A stretch of 64,000 bases of DNA from Lachnospiraceae bacterium UBA3762 (GCA_002371615.1 DFGA01000042.1:102149-166148); one strand, 5' to 3'. Shown: positions 8,235 through 17,394, counted from the first letter of the stretch. Notes: generated from the sequence alone by a model not told the origin. Translations and numbers: made by a program.

Positions 8235-10193
8235 ATGCTTTCCGTAGTCAGCAATCTAGGTGCAATGAATGCACAGCGTCAATTCAATATTAATGGCCGT
8301 TCTGTGGCAAAGCGGAGCGAGAAGCTCTCAAGCGGATACAAGATTAACCGTGCAGCAGATGATGCAGCCGGTCTTACAATATCCGAGAAGATGAGAAGAC
8401 AGATCAGAGGTCTTACCCAGGCATCTGCCAATACACAGGACGGTGTTTCTTTTTGCCAGATAGCTGATGGCGCCCTTGATGAAGTACAGGATATGTTCAA
8501 GAGGTGTCAGGAGCTTGCTACGAAAGCATCGAACGAGACTAACACAGATGCGGACCGGGAAGCTATGCAGGCTGAAATAAAGGCTCTTACCGATGAACTC
8601 GACAGAGTTCACGAGTCATGTATTTTCAATGAACTTCGCGTTTTTCCCGACGGAGGTCTTGATCCTTCCACGCTTCAGAATTCATCAATTTCATCGGACG
8701 GTTTATCATATTCCCGAAAGGTTGTAGCGGGTAATAGCGTTATCTCTCTTGAGTTTCTGGGAACTGACGGAAGCCCGGCAACAGTTGAACAAAGCCAGGC
8801 AAGTGGTGCAGTAAACAAAACGGCGGTTGCTGATTCGGATCTTGCCAAATTTGCGGTAGATGCGGCTGCAAATGCCGTTCAAAAACTTTCCCAGGCATAT
8901 CCCAATCTGTTTTCCAAGGCGTCCTCCGATAATATTCAGATAGGTCTTGAATTATCCCCGAAGGATAACGGTAACACGCTTGCTACGGCGAGTATTTCGC
9001 TGTCATCCGGCTCTGCAAGCTCCGTTGCTTCGTATAAAATGTGGATAGATACAAAGGATTATCCGATAGAGGATTTCGACACGATGTCGGAAGCCAAGAA
9101 GGCAGATCTTGCCGCAACCATATCTCACGAAATGACGCATCTTGTCATGTATGATACTGTAACTGGAGGTATGTTCGGAACTTTTCCCAAGTGGTTTGTT
9201 GAAGGGATGGCTCAGACGACCAGCGGAGATAACGGTTGGATGAGTCACAGAGTTGATCCGTCTTCCACAGATGCGCAGATTAAGAATTTTCAATCCCAGC
9301 TCACAACTTTGCCGTACGGTACAGGTTATGCGGCATGCATGTATCTTGGACAGCTTGCAAGCGGTGAGAGCACGGTAAGCTCCGAAAATATTGCAAAAGG
9401 ACTCGACAGGCTTCTTACACAAGTGGCTGATAATATAGTATCAAACGGTTCGGACAACACAAAAATACTTGATGATGCCATTAATACCGTAACAGCCGGC
9501 AAGTATACGAGCGTTAATGATTTTCAAAAGAAATTCTCGGAATCGGATCCGGAGTCTCTTTCCTTCATGAAGTATTTCATAAATGCAAGGGGGACAACGG
9601 GTGCAGGGTCGATACTCGGCTCGTTAAGCCAGCCGGAAGCTGACGTTTTTGCACCTGATTCGCTTGGTGGAGGCTCATATAACAGTTATAAGATAAATGC
9701 GGATAATCAATGGTATTCAAATGCTTTTGGTACGGGCTTTGTGTTCCCGAAGAATCTGCCATCTACGAATGGCGGCGGTGGACAGGGAAATGACAGGGAA
9801 GGATTCACTCTTCAGGTCGGTGCCGAGCATGATCATTACATAACGGTTAAGCAGTTCAATATATCGAAAGAGTCTCTTCTTAATAATATGGAACTCGACG
9901 TTTCAACTGTTGAAGGAGCTCGCGCAAGCATAAAGCTTGCTCAGGACGCGGATGCCAAGATTTCGGCAGTAAGGTCATACTACGGTGCTGTCCAGAACAG
10001 GCTTGAGCATACAATAGCCAATTTGGACAACGTTGTTGAAAATACAACGGCTGCTGAGTCACGAATTAGAGATACGGACATGGCATTGGAGATGGTAGGA
10101 TATTCCAAGGATAATATCCTTATGCAGGCAAGCCAGGCAATGCTTTCCCAGGCTATGCAGAACCCCCAGAGTGTCCTTTCGCTTCTTCAGTAA
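8235..10193 (+). CDS. Proteolytic flagellin (flagellinolysin) with HExxH metallopeptidase domain
   Basis: A 652-residue flagellin. The D0/D1 ends are canonical: MLSVVSNLGAMNAQRQ at the start, KLSSGYKINRAADDAAGL, and AESRIRDTDMA through NPQSVLSLLQ at the end. The large central insertion (roughly residues 145-550) contains SHEMTHLVMYDT with H298, E299 and H302, followed 21 residues later by E323 in WFVEGMA, the arrangement of gluzincin zinc peptidases, and a downstream YGTGYAACMYLGQLA segment. Flagellins carrying such a domain and forming enzymatically active filaments are established in several clostridia. All expected zinc ligands are present, so activity is likely. The substrate is unknown. 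It has its own SigD promoter and no clear terminator before topA. Confidence 0.9.
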   Translation: MLSVVSNLGAMNAQRQFNINGRSVAKRSEKLSSGYKINRAADDAAGLTISEKMRRQIRGLTQASANTQDGVSFCQIADGALDEVQDMFKRCQELATKASNETNTDADREAMQAEIKALTDELDRVHESCIFNELRVFPDGGLDPSTLQNSSISSDGLSYSRKVVAGNSVISLEFLGTDGSPATVEQSQASGAVNKTAVADSDLAKFAVDAAANAVQKLSQAYPNLFSKASSDNIQIGLELSPKDNGNTLATASISLSSGSASSVASYKMWIDTKDYPIEDFDTMSEAKKADLAATISHEMTHLVMYDTVTGGMFGTFPKWFVEGMAQTTSGDNGWMSHRVDPSSTDAQIKNFQSQLTTLPYGTGYAACMYLGQLASGESTVSSENIAKGLDRLLTQVADNIVSNGSDNTKILDDAINTVTAGKYTSVNDFQKKFSESDPESLSFMKYFINARGTTGAGSILGSLSQPEADVFAPDSLGGGSYNSYKINADNQWYSNAFGTGFVFPKNLPSTNGGGGQGNDREGFTLQVGAEHDHYITVKQFNISKESLLNNMELDVSTVEGARASIKLAQDADAKISAVRSYYGAVQNRLEHTIANLDNVVENTTAAESRIRDTDMALEMVGYSKDNILMQASQAMLSQAMQNPQSVLSLLQ

Positions 10194-10214
10194 TAAATTT
10201 TCTGATAATTCCTC

Positions 10215-10243
10215 TTGATATCTAAAATCATATATTGTATAGT
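10215..10243 (+). promoter_or_regulatory. SigA promoter of topA-codY
   Basis: TTGATA and TATAGT separated by exactly 17 bases, about 65 bases before the topA start. A small hairpin (GACC TAAAA GGTC, 10259-10271) follows in the leader, then a strong AAGGAG ribosome site. Confidence 0.75.
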
Positions 10244-10307
10244 AATGGGCGTTTGCAAGACCTAAAAGGTCGGCAGGCTTATTAAATGTATCTAAGGAGA
10301 TATACAA

Positions 10308-12395
10308 ATGGCAAAATATCTTGTCATCGTGGAATCACCGGCAAAGGTAAAAACGATCAAAAAGTTCTTAGGGCCGAATTATGAGGTTATGGCATCTATG
10401 GGGCATGTAAGGGATCTTCCGAAAAGCCAGATAGGAGTCAGTCCCGACAATGATTTTGAACCCAAATATATTACGATAAGAGGAAAAGGAGATCTTATCG
10501 CGTCTCTTCGAAAAGAGGCGAAGAAGGCAGAGAAAATATATCTGGCAACCGACCCGGACCGTGAAGGCGAAGCTATAAGCTGGCACCTTACATATGCTTT
10601 AAAACTGGAAGACAAAAAAGTATACAGGATTACATTTAACGAGATCACCAAGAATGCCGTAAAAGAGTCGTTAAAGCATCCGCGAGAGATCGATATGGAT
10701 CTTGTTGATGCGCAGCAGGCCAGGCGCGTACTTGACAGAATGGTGGGCTATGAAATATCCCCGGTGCTTTGGGCAAAGGTCAAGAGGGGACTTTCCGCAG
10801 GACGTGTCCAGTCTGTGGCCCTCAGGCTTATATGTGAGCGCGAGGATGAGATTGCAGCGTTCATTCCGGAAGAGTACTGGACGATCGATGCGCTTCTTTC
10901 GGCAAAGGGTGAGAAGAGACCGCTTACGGCGCATTTTACCGGAGACGAAAACGGGAAGATCAACATAGCTTCCCGCAAGGAAAAGGATGCGATACTTGAC
11001 AGTATCAAGAAGGAATCCTTCGAGATACTTGAAGTAAAAAAGGGCGAGCGGGGGAGAAAATCACCACTTCCGTTTACAACGAGTACAATGCAGCAGGAGG
11101 CAGGCAAGGTTCTTAACTTTTCAACGCAGAAGACAATGCGCATTGCCCAGCAGCTGTATGAAGGAATCGATATAAAAGGCGAAGGCACGATAGGTATTAT
11201 CACATATCTTCGTACCGACAGCACAAGGATCGCCGATGAAGCCGTTGCTTCCGCAAAAGAGTATATTACCGAAAACTACGGAAAAGAATATGCCAAAACG
11301 GATGCGCCTGAGGAGAAGAAAACAGGCAGCAAGAAGATACAGGATGCACACGAAGCCATACGTCCTACCGACATTGCAAGAACACCTGCAAAACTTAAGG
11401 ATTCTCTGTCAAGAGACCAGCTCAGGTTATATACTCTTATCTGGAACCGGTTTGTTGCCTGCCGTATGAACGGACCGAAGTACGAAACAACCAATGTTAA
11501 GATAGGAGCAGGAAAATACAGATTCTCGGTATCAGCTTCAAAATGTCTGTTTGACGGATTTCTGAAAGTATATAAGGAGGCTGACGATAAAGAAGTTTCC
11601 GATAATGTAGTGCTTACCGATCTTAAGAAGGGAATGAAATTAACCTTAAAAGAAATTGATGATAAGCAGCACTTTACGCAGCCGCCCGCTCACTATACGG
11701 AAAGTTCGCTTGTAAAAGCACTTGAGGAGCAGGGGATAGGCCGGCCGAGTACTTATGCACCCACTATCACGACGATCATTGCGAGAAGGTATGTTGTAAA
11801 AGAAGACAAAAATCTTTTCGTTACCGAGATGGGAGAGGCTGTTAACAAGATTATGACGGAAGCGTTTCCGAGTATAGTTGATGTGAGGTTTACAGCCAAT
11901 CTTGAAATGCTTCTCGATAATGTCGAAGAGGGAGAGATAGGCTGGAAGACGATAATCAGAAATTTCTATCCGGATCTTGAAGCGGCTGTAAACAAGGCTA
12001 AGGAAGAATTGTCAAAGGTTGAGATAAAAGACGAAGTCTCGGATGTTAAATGTGACCGGTGCGGACGCATGATGGTCATCAAATACGGACCTCACGGAAA
12101 ATTTTTGGCATGCCCGGGATTCCCGGAGTGTCGTAATACAAAACCTTATCTTGAGAAGATCGGAATTCCGTGTCCCGTATGCGGCAAGGACATTGTCATA
12201 CGAAAGACCAAGAAAGGGCGCCCTTTCTACGGGTGCGAATCGGGAACGGACTGCACGTTCATATCGTGGCAGCGTCCTGTAAACGTTAAATGCGAAAAAT
12301 GCGGCAGCCTTATGGTCCGCAAAGGGAACAAACTGATGTGTATGAACGAGGATTGTAAGCATATACAGAATATGCAAATAGGGGGAACCGTGTAA
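10308..12395 (+). CDS. topA: DNA topoisomerase I (type IA)
   Basis: Relaxes negative supercoils by cutting one strand through a tyrosine link. The Toprim domain opens the protein (LVIVESPAKVKTIKKFLG, and the acidic DPDREGEAISWH block). The catalytic tyrosine is residue 300 in GIITYLRTDSTR. Three C-terminal four-cysteine zinc ribbons follow (CDRCGRMM, CPVCGKDI and CEKCGSLM blocks, about residues 583-690). At 695 residues it is a normal Firmicute form. It is followed 84 bases later by codY with no terminator between them, the usual pairing in clostridia. Confidence 0.98.
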   Translation: MAKYLVIVESPAKVKTIKKFLGPNYEVMASMGHVRDLPKSQIGVSPDNDFEPKYITIRGKGDLIASLRKEAKKAEKIYLATDPDREGEAISWHLTYALKLEDKKVYRITFNEITKNAVKESLKHPREIDMDLVDAQQARRVLDRMVGYEISPVLWAKVKRGLSAGRVQSVALRLICEREDEIAAFIPEEYWTIDALLSAKGEKRPLTAHFTGDENGKINIASRKEKDAILDSIKKESFEILEVKKGERGRKSPLPFTTSTMQQEAGKVLNFSTQKTMRIAQQLYEGIDIKGEGTIGIITYLRTDSTRIADEAVASAKEYITENYGKEYAKTDAPEEKKTGSKKIQDAHEAIRPTDIARTPAKLKDSLSRDQLRLYTLIWNRFVACRMNGPKYETTNVKIGAGKYRFSVSASKCLFDGFLKVYKEADDKEVSDNVVLTDLKKGMKLTLKEIDDKQHFTQPPAHYTESSLVKALEEQGIGRPSTYAPTITTIIARRYVVKEDKNLFVTEMGEAVNKIMTEAFPSIVDVRFTANLEMLLDNVEEGEIGWKTIIRNFYPDLEAAVNKAKEELSKVEIKDEVSDVKCDRCGRMMVIKYGPHGKFLACPGFPECRNTKPYLEKIGIPCPVCGKDIVIRKTKKGRPFYGCESGTDCTFISWQRPVNVKCEKCGSLMVRKGNKLMCMNEDCKHIQNMQIGGTV

Positions 12396-12396
12396 C

Positions 12397-12463
12397 GGTG
12401 GGACCCTGTTTGCACCGCGAGCCCTTCGACGAAGTCGACTGTAAATGGGCGAGCGTCCATTGG
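12397..12463 (+). repeat. Dispersed intergenic repeat, family A copy 1
   Basis: This segment between topA and codY shares GGTGGGACCCTG, CACCGCGAGCCC, CGAAG and AAATGGGCGAGCG, in the same order and nearly the same spacing, with the complement of 19581-19653. Homology of a non-coding element at two unrelated sites marks it as a dispersed repeat. Origin and function are not known to me. Confidence 0.75.
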
Positions 12464-12479
12464 CAAGGAAGGATACCAA

Positions 12480-13262
12480 ATGAGCTCAGTAAGATTACTG
12501 GATGACACCAGAAAGATCAATTCGATACTGCATCGTAAGAACAGCGGGAAAGTGGCATTTAATGACATATGCGACGCCATGCGCACTGTCCTTGATTCGA
12601 ATGTACTTGTACTTTCCAAAAAAGGAAAGATCCTTGGCATGGGATATTGTACTTCCTTTGCGGCGATCGATAAGCTTTCGGAAGGAAAGGTATCGGAGTT
12701 TATTGATGCGCGTCTTAACGAAAGGCTTGTTGATATTTTGTCGACAAAGGAAAGTGTTAATCTTGAGACGCTCGGGTTTTCGGAGGAGATAAGCAGAAAT
12801 TTTCAGGCTATCGTAACTCCGATAGATATTTCCGGACAGCGCTACGGAACGCTTATGATATACAAGCCGAGCAGTGAAAACGCGTATTCGATAGAGGATA
12901 TTATTCTCACGGAATACGGCGCTACTGTCGTGGGGCTTGAAATGGTCCGGTCGGTTTCGGAGGAGTCGGCAGAAGAAGACAGACGTGCGCAGGGAGTTCA
13001 GGCTGCCATGTCAACACTTTCGGCATCGGAAACGGATGCGGTCATCCACATCTTTGAGGAATTGTCCGGGCTTGAGGGGATCCTTGTTGCAAGCCGTATA
13101 GCTGACAGGGAAGGTATTACAAGATCTGTCATTGTTAATGCTCTCCGCAAACTCGAAAGTGCAGGGGTCATTGTATCAAAGTCTTCAGGAATGAAGGGAA
13201 CTTACATCAAAGTCACAAATGCTCTTATTTTCGACGAGATAGAAGAACTTCGGAAAAGGTAG
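12480..13262 (+). CDS. codY: CodY, GTP/branched-chain amino acid-sensing global transcription regulator
   Basis: Represses nutrient-limitation genes when GTP and branched-chain amino acids are plentiful. The N-terminal GAF effector domain occupies about residues 1-150, the linker follows, and the C-terminal winged helix-turn-helix is seen in LEGILVASRIADREGITRSVIVNALRKLESAGVI near residues 200-235. The 260-residue length matches the family. Position directly ahead of the fla/che operon is notable because CodY represses the equivalent promoter in Bacillus subtilis. Its transcript ends at the hairpin at 13340-13376. Confidence 0.97.
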   Translation: MSSVRLLDDTRKINSILHRKNSGKVAFNDICDAMRTVLDSNVLVLSKKGKILGMGYCTSFAAIDKLSEGKVSEFIDARLNERLVDILSTKESVNLETLGFSEEISRNFQAIVTPIDISGQRYGTLMIYKPSSENAYSIEDIILTEYGATVVGLEMVRSVSEESAEEDRRAQGVQAAMSTLSASETDAVIHIFEELSGLEGILVASRIADREGITRSVIVNALRKLESAGVIVSKSSGMKGTYIKVTNALIFDEIEELRKR

Positions 13263-13282
13263 ACGAAATATCTGATTTGTGC

Positions 13283-13309
13283 TAAACTTTTCCTGAAAAT
13301 AGCCGATAG
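13283..13309 (+). promoter_or_regulatory. Near-perfect sigma-28 (SigD) promoter between codY and its terminator
   Basis: TAAA, exactly 15 bases, GCCGATAG: the best match to the SigD consensus in this window, with one mismatch at the last base. It lies 21 bases after the codY stop and points toward flgB. The intrinsic terminator at 13340-13376 is only about 25 bases beyond the predicted start of transcription, so it would yield either a small RNA or SigD-dependent read-through into the fla operon. Confidence 0.7.
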
Positions 13310-13339
13310 ATATTTAAACGGATTTTGAATTGAATCGGA

Positions 13340-13376
13340 AACGGATTTCGCAAGGCGGAGTCCGTTTTTTGTTTTT
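13340..13376 (+). terminator. Intrinsic terminator after codY
   Basis: A 12-base-pair stem (AACGGATTTCGC with GCGGAGTCCGTT, two G-U pairs), a three-base loop and a run of six T followed by GTTTTT. It separates topA-codY from the fla/che operon. Confidence 0.88.
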
Positions 13377-13388
13377 GAAAACTATATC

Positions 13389-13417
13389 TTGATTATATCA
13401 GTCTGTTAGAGTACAAT
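13389..13417 (+). promoter_or_regulatory. SigA promoter of the fla/che operon
   Basis: TTGATT and TACAAT with 17-base spacing, just downstream of the codY terminator and 55 bases before flgB. It is the only strong housekeeping promoter at the head of the cluster, so it probably drives early flagellar genes including sigD. Confidence 0.8.
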
Positions 13418-13472
13418 ATAAAGGGTTTTTAGGTAGTGACTCTTTATATGAAGGGAAATAAGGAGACATTAT

Positions 13473-13868
13473 ATGATTTCTTCGGGAGTATTTAATTACA
13501 TTAATGTTCTAGGTAAAGCAGCCGATGGGGCATGGGCTAGGAATACCGCGATCGCCAACAATATCGCAAATGTTGATACGCCTGGCTATAAGAGGCAGGA
13601 TGTTTCGTTTGAAGAACAGCTCCGGCATGCTCTTAAGGCAAGCAAATATCCCAGCCTGGATTCCAAAGTTGCCGAAGCCAATCTGCATCTTAACCGTCTT
13701 AATCCCAGAACTTATACGGATATCCCCAACTGGTCATACAGAATGGATAAGAATAACGTGGATATAGATACTGAAAACGTTGAACTTGCGAGCAATCAGA
13801 TCAAGTACAACGGCATTACCAACAGTATTGATAGTGAATTTGCCAATCTGAAGCTTGTTATCAAATAG
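13473..13868 (+). CDS. flgB: Flagellar proximal rod protein FlgB
   Basis: First gene of the fla/che operon. Forms part of the rod crossing the cell wall and is exported by the flagellar system. The N-terminal motif NTAIANNIANVDTPGYKRQDVSFEEQ is diagnostic of rod/hook proteins, and the C-terminal helical segment VDIDTENVELASNQIKYN completes the D0 pair. The length, 131 residues, is normal. A strong AAGGAGA site precedes the ATG. Confidence 0.97.
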   Translation: MISSGVFNYINVLGKAADGAWARNTAIANNIANVDTPGYKRQDVSFEEQLRHALKASKYPSLDSKVAEANLHLNRLNPRTYTDIPNWSYRMDKNNVDIDTENVELASNQIKYNGITNSIDSEFANLKLVIK

Positions 13869-13898
13869 CGCCACGACATGGGTTATGGAGGGAATTGA

Positions 13899-14345
13899 AT
13901 GAGTATATTTAAGAGCTTTGGAGTTAACGCATCGGGGATGACGGCGGAAAGATACCGCATGGATATCATTTCCCAGAACGTTGCGAACGCCAATACCACG
14001 AGGACGGAAGAAGGGACTCCGTACCGGAGAAAAGTTGTTAAGTTTCAGGAGAGAACTACGGATATAAGGGATTTTGGCACGATATTCAGAAAAGCACGGG
14101 GAATGGATGTCGGCAATGGGGTTAAGGCTGTCGGAGTTTACGAAGACCAGTCTGATCTGATAATGGTATACGATCCTTCACATCCGGATGCCAATGATGA
14201 CGGTTATGTTCTCTATCCGAATGTTAACATAGTTACCGAGATGACCAATATGATAGATGCGGAAAGAGCATATCAGGCCAACGCAACTGCTTTTACCGCA
14301 AGCAAGACGATCGCGATGAAGGGACTCGACATAGCGAAGTCGTAG
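13899..14345 (+). CDS. flgC: Flagellar rod protein FlgC
   Basis: Second proximal rod protein, 148 residues. The N-terminal block ASGMTAERYRMDIISQNVANANTTRTEEGTPYRRK and the C-terminal block NIVTEMTNMIDAERAYQANATAF are the family signatures. It starts 30 bases after flgB behind a GGAGGG site and is followed by the gap that holds half of a dispersed hairpin repeat. Confidence 0.97.
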   Translation: MSIFKSFGVNASGMTAERYRMDIISQNVANANTTRTEEGTPYRRKVVKFQERTTDIRDFGTIFRKARGMDVGNGVKAVGVYEDQSDLIMVYDPSHPDANDDGYVLYPNVNIVTEMTNMIDAERAYQANATAFTASKTIAMKGLDIAKS

Positions 14346-14365
14346 CCGGGTATCGCAGGTTGTCA

Positions 14366-14391
14366 GAAAGAACCGTCCCCTCTGACTGGTT
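14366..14391. repeat. Short intergenic repeat (AACCGTCCCC family), half-hairpin copy
   Basis: GTCAGA and TCTGAC flank AAAGAACCGTCCCC, giving a short stem around a core that is identical to one arm of the long hairpin at 25526-25578. It lies between flgC and fliE with no T-run, so it is not an obvious terminator. It looks like a member of a dispersed family rather than a local regulator. Confidence 0.65.
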
Positions 14392-14430
14392 TTTGAACTT
14401 TTTTTGGATATATAGGAGATTGCTTATCGC

Positions 14431-14745
14431 ATGGACATAACCAGACTTCTTAATGTGAATTCCGAGCCGGTCGCGGCAGCAGCCGCCAAGGCATCAACAA
14501 GGGTGGATAATCCCGAAGAGAGTTTTACTTCGCTTTTTAATTCAATGATTTCAAATGTCGGCGAGACCAATGCTCTTCTTCACAAACAGGAGGAAGAAGA
14601 GATGAAGTTCGCTCTCGGTATTTCGGAGAATACCCACGACCTCGCAATCGCAGCTGCCAAGGCATCAACTGCCCTCAGCTACACGGTTGCCCTGCGTGAT
14701 AAGTTTATAGAAGCATACAAGGAACTGATGCAAATACAGGTTTAA
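14431..14745 (+). CDS. fliE: Flagellar hook-basal body complex protein FliE
   Basis: Small export-substrate adaptor joining the MS ring to the rod. At 104 residues, with the typical central NALLHKQEEEEMKFALG and C-terminal AAAKASTALSYTVALRDKFIEAYKELMQIQV, it matches the family. The order flgB-flgC-fliE-fliF is the standard early flagellar arrangement. The ribosome site AGGAGA lies 11 bases upstream. Confidence 0.96.
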   Translation: MDITRLLNVNSEPVAAAAAKASTRVDNPEESFTSLFNSMISNVGETNALLHKQEEEEMKFALGISENTHDLAIAAAKASTALSYTVALRDKFIEAYKELMQIQV

Positions 14746-14757
14746 AGGATTAAATAA

Positions 14758-16374
14758 ATGGTAGACAGACTTAAGGAAATACTCCAAAGGGTGTTGGAGT
14801 GGTGGAACAGGTTTACCGCAAAACAAAAAACAATAATTATCAGCGTGGCGGCAGGTGTTATTTTGGCACTTGCCATTTTGGCTACTATTCTGACAAGACC
14901 GAAATATGAAGTGCTGATCACGTGCGAGAGTGCGAAAGAGGCATCAGAGATCACCGAACTTCTCGAAGGGGAGGCGATCCCGTACACAACTACGGATGAC
15001 GGCCTTATCATATCCGTTCTGAAGCAGGATATAGCAACGGCAACGCTGCTGCTTGGTGCAAACAATTATCCTGCTGACTCATACAGTCTTGAGAGTGCTC
15101 TTGCAGGCGGTCTGTCCACGACGGAATCAGACAAGCAGAAGACCTACAAGCTTTATCAGGAGTCGCATCTGCAGGATATCATGGAGTCAACGGAGTATGT
15201 CAAGAAAGCATACGTAACGCTCTCCATTCCCGATAATGACGGAACACTGCTTGCCAAGGAAGAGGAATCATATGCGAGCGTCTGGCTTGAACTTAACGAT
15301 ACACTTCCCGAAGGAGTTGCGGAGAACTTTGCGAGAAACATTGCAACCGCTCTGGGCAACAAGACAACGGAAAATATTTCGATCATAGATTCCGCCGGAA
15401 ATCTTCTGTTTTCCGGGGCAGAGGCTGCGGAAGCCAATTCCGGAACAGTCAATACCACCAACCAGATAGCACTCAAGACACAGGCCGAAGCAGCCCTCAA
15501 GAAAGAAGTTGTTCAGGTCCTTCTTGGATCCAATCTGTATGAAGATGTTAAGGTTTCTCCCAGTCTTCGTATGGATTTTTCGTCGTTTAAAGAGACTAAT
15601 CATACATATACCCAGGCTGATGAAAACGGAACCAACGTTCTGGCACATGAGAGTACATATGAGGCTGAGGGCACAGGCGGAGCAGGAGGAGTGCCGGGAA
15701 CCGATACAAACCAGGAAGAGACAACGTATGTAATGGAGGACGGTAATACTTCCAATTACAGCGTTACAGAGGAATCACGTGATTATCTTCCCGGCGAGAG
15801 AATAACCGACCGTGTCACACCTCCCGGAGCAATAGACTATGCAAACTCATCGATCGGAATTACCGCATCCCATTTTGTTATATACAAGGAAGAAGATGTA
15901 AGAGCCCAGGGACTTCTTGACGGGATAACATTCGATGAGTTTATCCTGCAAAACAGCGAGATGGTCAAAAAGGAAGTTGATGAGGAAATGATCACGCTCG
16001 TTGCAAACGCGACAGGGATCCCGGCGGCCAATATCTCGATCGTTGCATACGATGTTCCGATATTCCAGCCAAGAGAGGGACTTGATCTTTCACCGTCCAA
16101 TATAGCTCAGATCGTTCTTATCATTCTCATCCTTGCGCTTCTCGGAATAGTTGTACTTACAACATTTAAGAGAAACAAAGAGGAAGAGGCACCTGAAGAA
16201 ACAGAGCTTTCTGTGGATGATCTCCTGACTACCACACAGGAACACCAGACTGTTGAAGATATCGATCTTGAATCCAAGTCGGAAGTGCGTCTTATGGTTG
16301 AGAAATTTGTTGATGAAAATCCGGATGCCTCGGCACAGCTGCTTAGAAACTGGCTGAACGAGGAATGGGGGTAA
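14758..16374 (+). CDS. fliF: Flagellar MS-ring protein FliF
   Basis: Forms the membrane-embedded MS ring that carries the switch and surrounds the export gate. Two transmembrane segments are visible, at about residues 25-45 (IIISVAAGVILALAILATIL) and 445-465 (IAQIVLIILILALLGIVVL), bracketing the large external ring-building domains. The short cytoplasmic tail ending ASAQLLRNWLNEEWG binds FliG. The length of 538 residues is normal. The next gene, fliG, begins four bases later. Confidence 0.97.
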   Translation: MVDRLKEILQRVLEWWNRFTAKQKTIIISVAAGVILALAILATILTRPKYEVLITCESAKEASEITELLEGEAIPYTTTDDGLIISVLKQDIATATLLLGANNYPADSYSLESALAGGLSTTESDKQKTYKLYQESHLQDIMESTEYVKKAYVTLSIPDNDGTLLAKEEESYASVWLELNDTLPEGVAENFARNIATALGNKTTENISIIDSAGNLLFSGAEAAEANSGTVNTTNQIALKTQAEAALKKEVVQVLLGSNLYEDVKVSPSLRMDFSSFKETNHTYTQADENGTNVLAHESTYEAEGTGGAGGVPGTDTNQEETTYVMEDGNTSNYSVTEESRDYLPGERITDRVTPPGAIDYANSSIGITASHFVIYKEEDVRAQGLLDGITFDEFILQNSEMVKKEVDEEMITLVANATGIPAANISIVAYDVPIFQPREGLDLSPSNIAQIVLIILILALLGIVVLTTFKRNKEEEAPEETELSVDDLLTTTQEHQTVEDIDLESKSEVRLMVEKFVDENPDASAQLLRNWLNEEWG

Positions 16375-16377
16375 TAT

Positions 16378-17394
16378 ATGGCTAAGGAAAAAGAAGCAAG
16401 TTTAACCGGGCTTCAGAAAGCGGCAATTCTTTTGATTGCCCTTGGACCGGAGAGAAGTGCTCTTATATTCAAACACCTCAAGGAAGAGGAAATCGAAGAT
16501 CTGACTCTGGAGATCGCCAATACAAGAAGCGTTACTCCCCAGGCCAAGGAAGAGGTTATTAACGAATTCTACGGCGTATGCCTTGCACAGCAGTATATTG
16601 CCGAAGGCGGCATCAGTTACGCCAAAGAACTTCTTGAGAAAGCTCTCGGAAATGAAAAGGCGCTTGATGTTATCGGAAAACTTACCGCATCTCTTCAGGT
16701 TAAACCTTTTGAATTTATACGTAAGACAGAGGCTTCGCAGCTTCTTAACTTTATACAGGACGAACATCCCCAGACTATTGCGCTTATATTGTCTTACCTG
16801 AATCCGGGACAGGCTGCGCTTATTATCTCCGCGCTCCCGCCCGACAGACAGTCCGATGTTGCAAAACGTATCGCCATGATGGATCGTACAAGCCCGGATG
16901 TCATCAAGGAAGTAGAGAAAATCCTTGAGTCCAAGCTTTCGTCTCTTGTCAATCAGGATTACACCATCATTGGCGGTGTCGATGCTGTTGTTGACATCCT
17001 GAATACGGTAGACAGAAGTACGGAAAAACATATCATGGAAACTCTCGAGATCGACGAGCCCGAACTTGCCGACGAGATCAGAAAGAAGATGTTCGTATTC
17101 GAAGACATCCTTCTTCTCGACGACCGTGCCATCCAGAGAGTGCTGCGTGATGTTGACAATTCCGACCTCGCGATCGCTCTTAAGGGTGCGAACGAAGAGG
17201 TTCAGAATGCTATATTCAACAACCTCTCAAAACGTCTTGCACTTATGATCAGGGAAGATATGGAATTCATGGGACCTGTTCGTATGAAAGATGTTGAGGA
17301 GGCCCAGCAGAAGATCGTTAATACGATCAGACGTCTTGAGGATGCATCAGAGATCGTTATTTCCAGAGGCGGAGGAGACGAAATAATTGTCTAG
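16378..17394 (+). CDS. fliG: Flagellar motor switch protein FliG
   Basis: Couples the MS ring to the stators and reverses rotation. N-terminal FliF-binding domain, middle domain with the conserved EHPQTIALILSYL block at about residues 123-137, and C-terminal torque domain with the charged helix LLDDRAIQRVLRDVDNSDLAIALKG near residues 245-270 are all present. At 338 residues it is full length. Its last codons overlap the TTG start of fliH by eight bases. Confidence 0.98.
   Translation: MAKEKEASLTGLQKAAILLIALGPERSALIFKHLKEEEIEDLTLEIANTRSVTPQAKEEVINEFYGVCLAQQYIAEGGISYAKELLEKALGNEKALDVIGKLTASLQVKPFEFIRKTEASQLLNFIQDEHPQTIALILSYLNPGQAALIISALPPDRQSDVAKRIAMMDRTSPDVIKEVEKILESKLSSLVNQDYTIIGGVDAVVDILNTVDRSTEKHIMETLEIDEPELADEIRKKMFVFEDILLLDDRAIQRVLRDVDNSDLAIALKGANEEVQNAIFNNLSKRLALMIREDMEFMGPVRMKDVEEAQQKIVNTIRRLEDASEIVISRGGGDEIIV

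Noticed and set aside
10244..10307. Riboswitch in the topA leader
   Set aside because: Only a four-base-pair hairpin is present in about 60 bases; too small for a known riboswitch class.
13284..13301. CodY-box-like palindrome (AACTTTTCCTGAAAATA) upstream of the fla promoter
   Set aside because: It has about four mismatches to AATTTTCNGAAAATT and falls inside the spacer of the SigD promoter. CodY control of the fla operon is plausible, but this site does not prove it.
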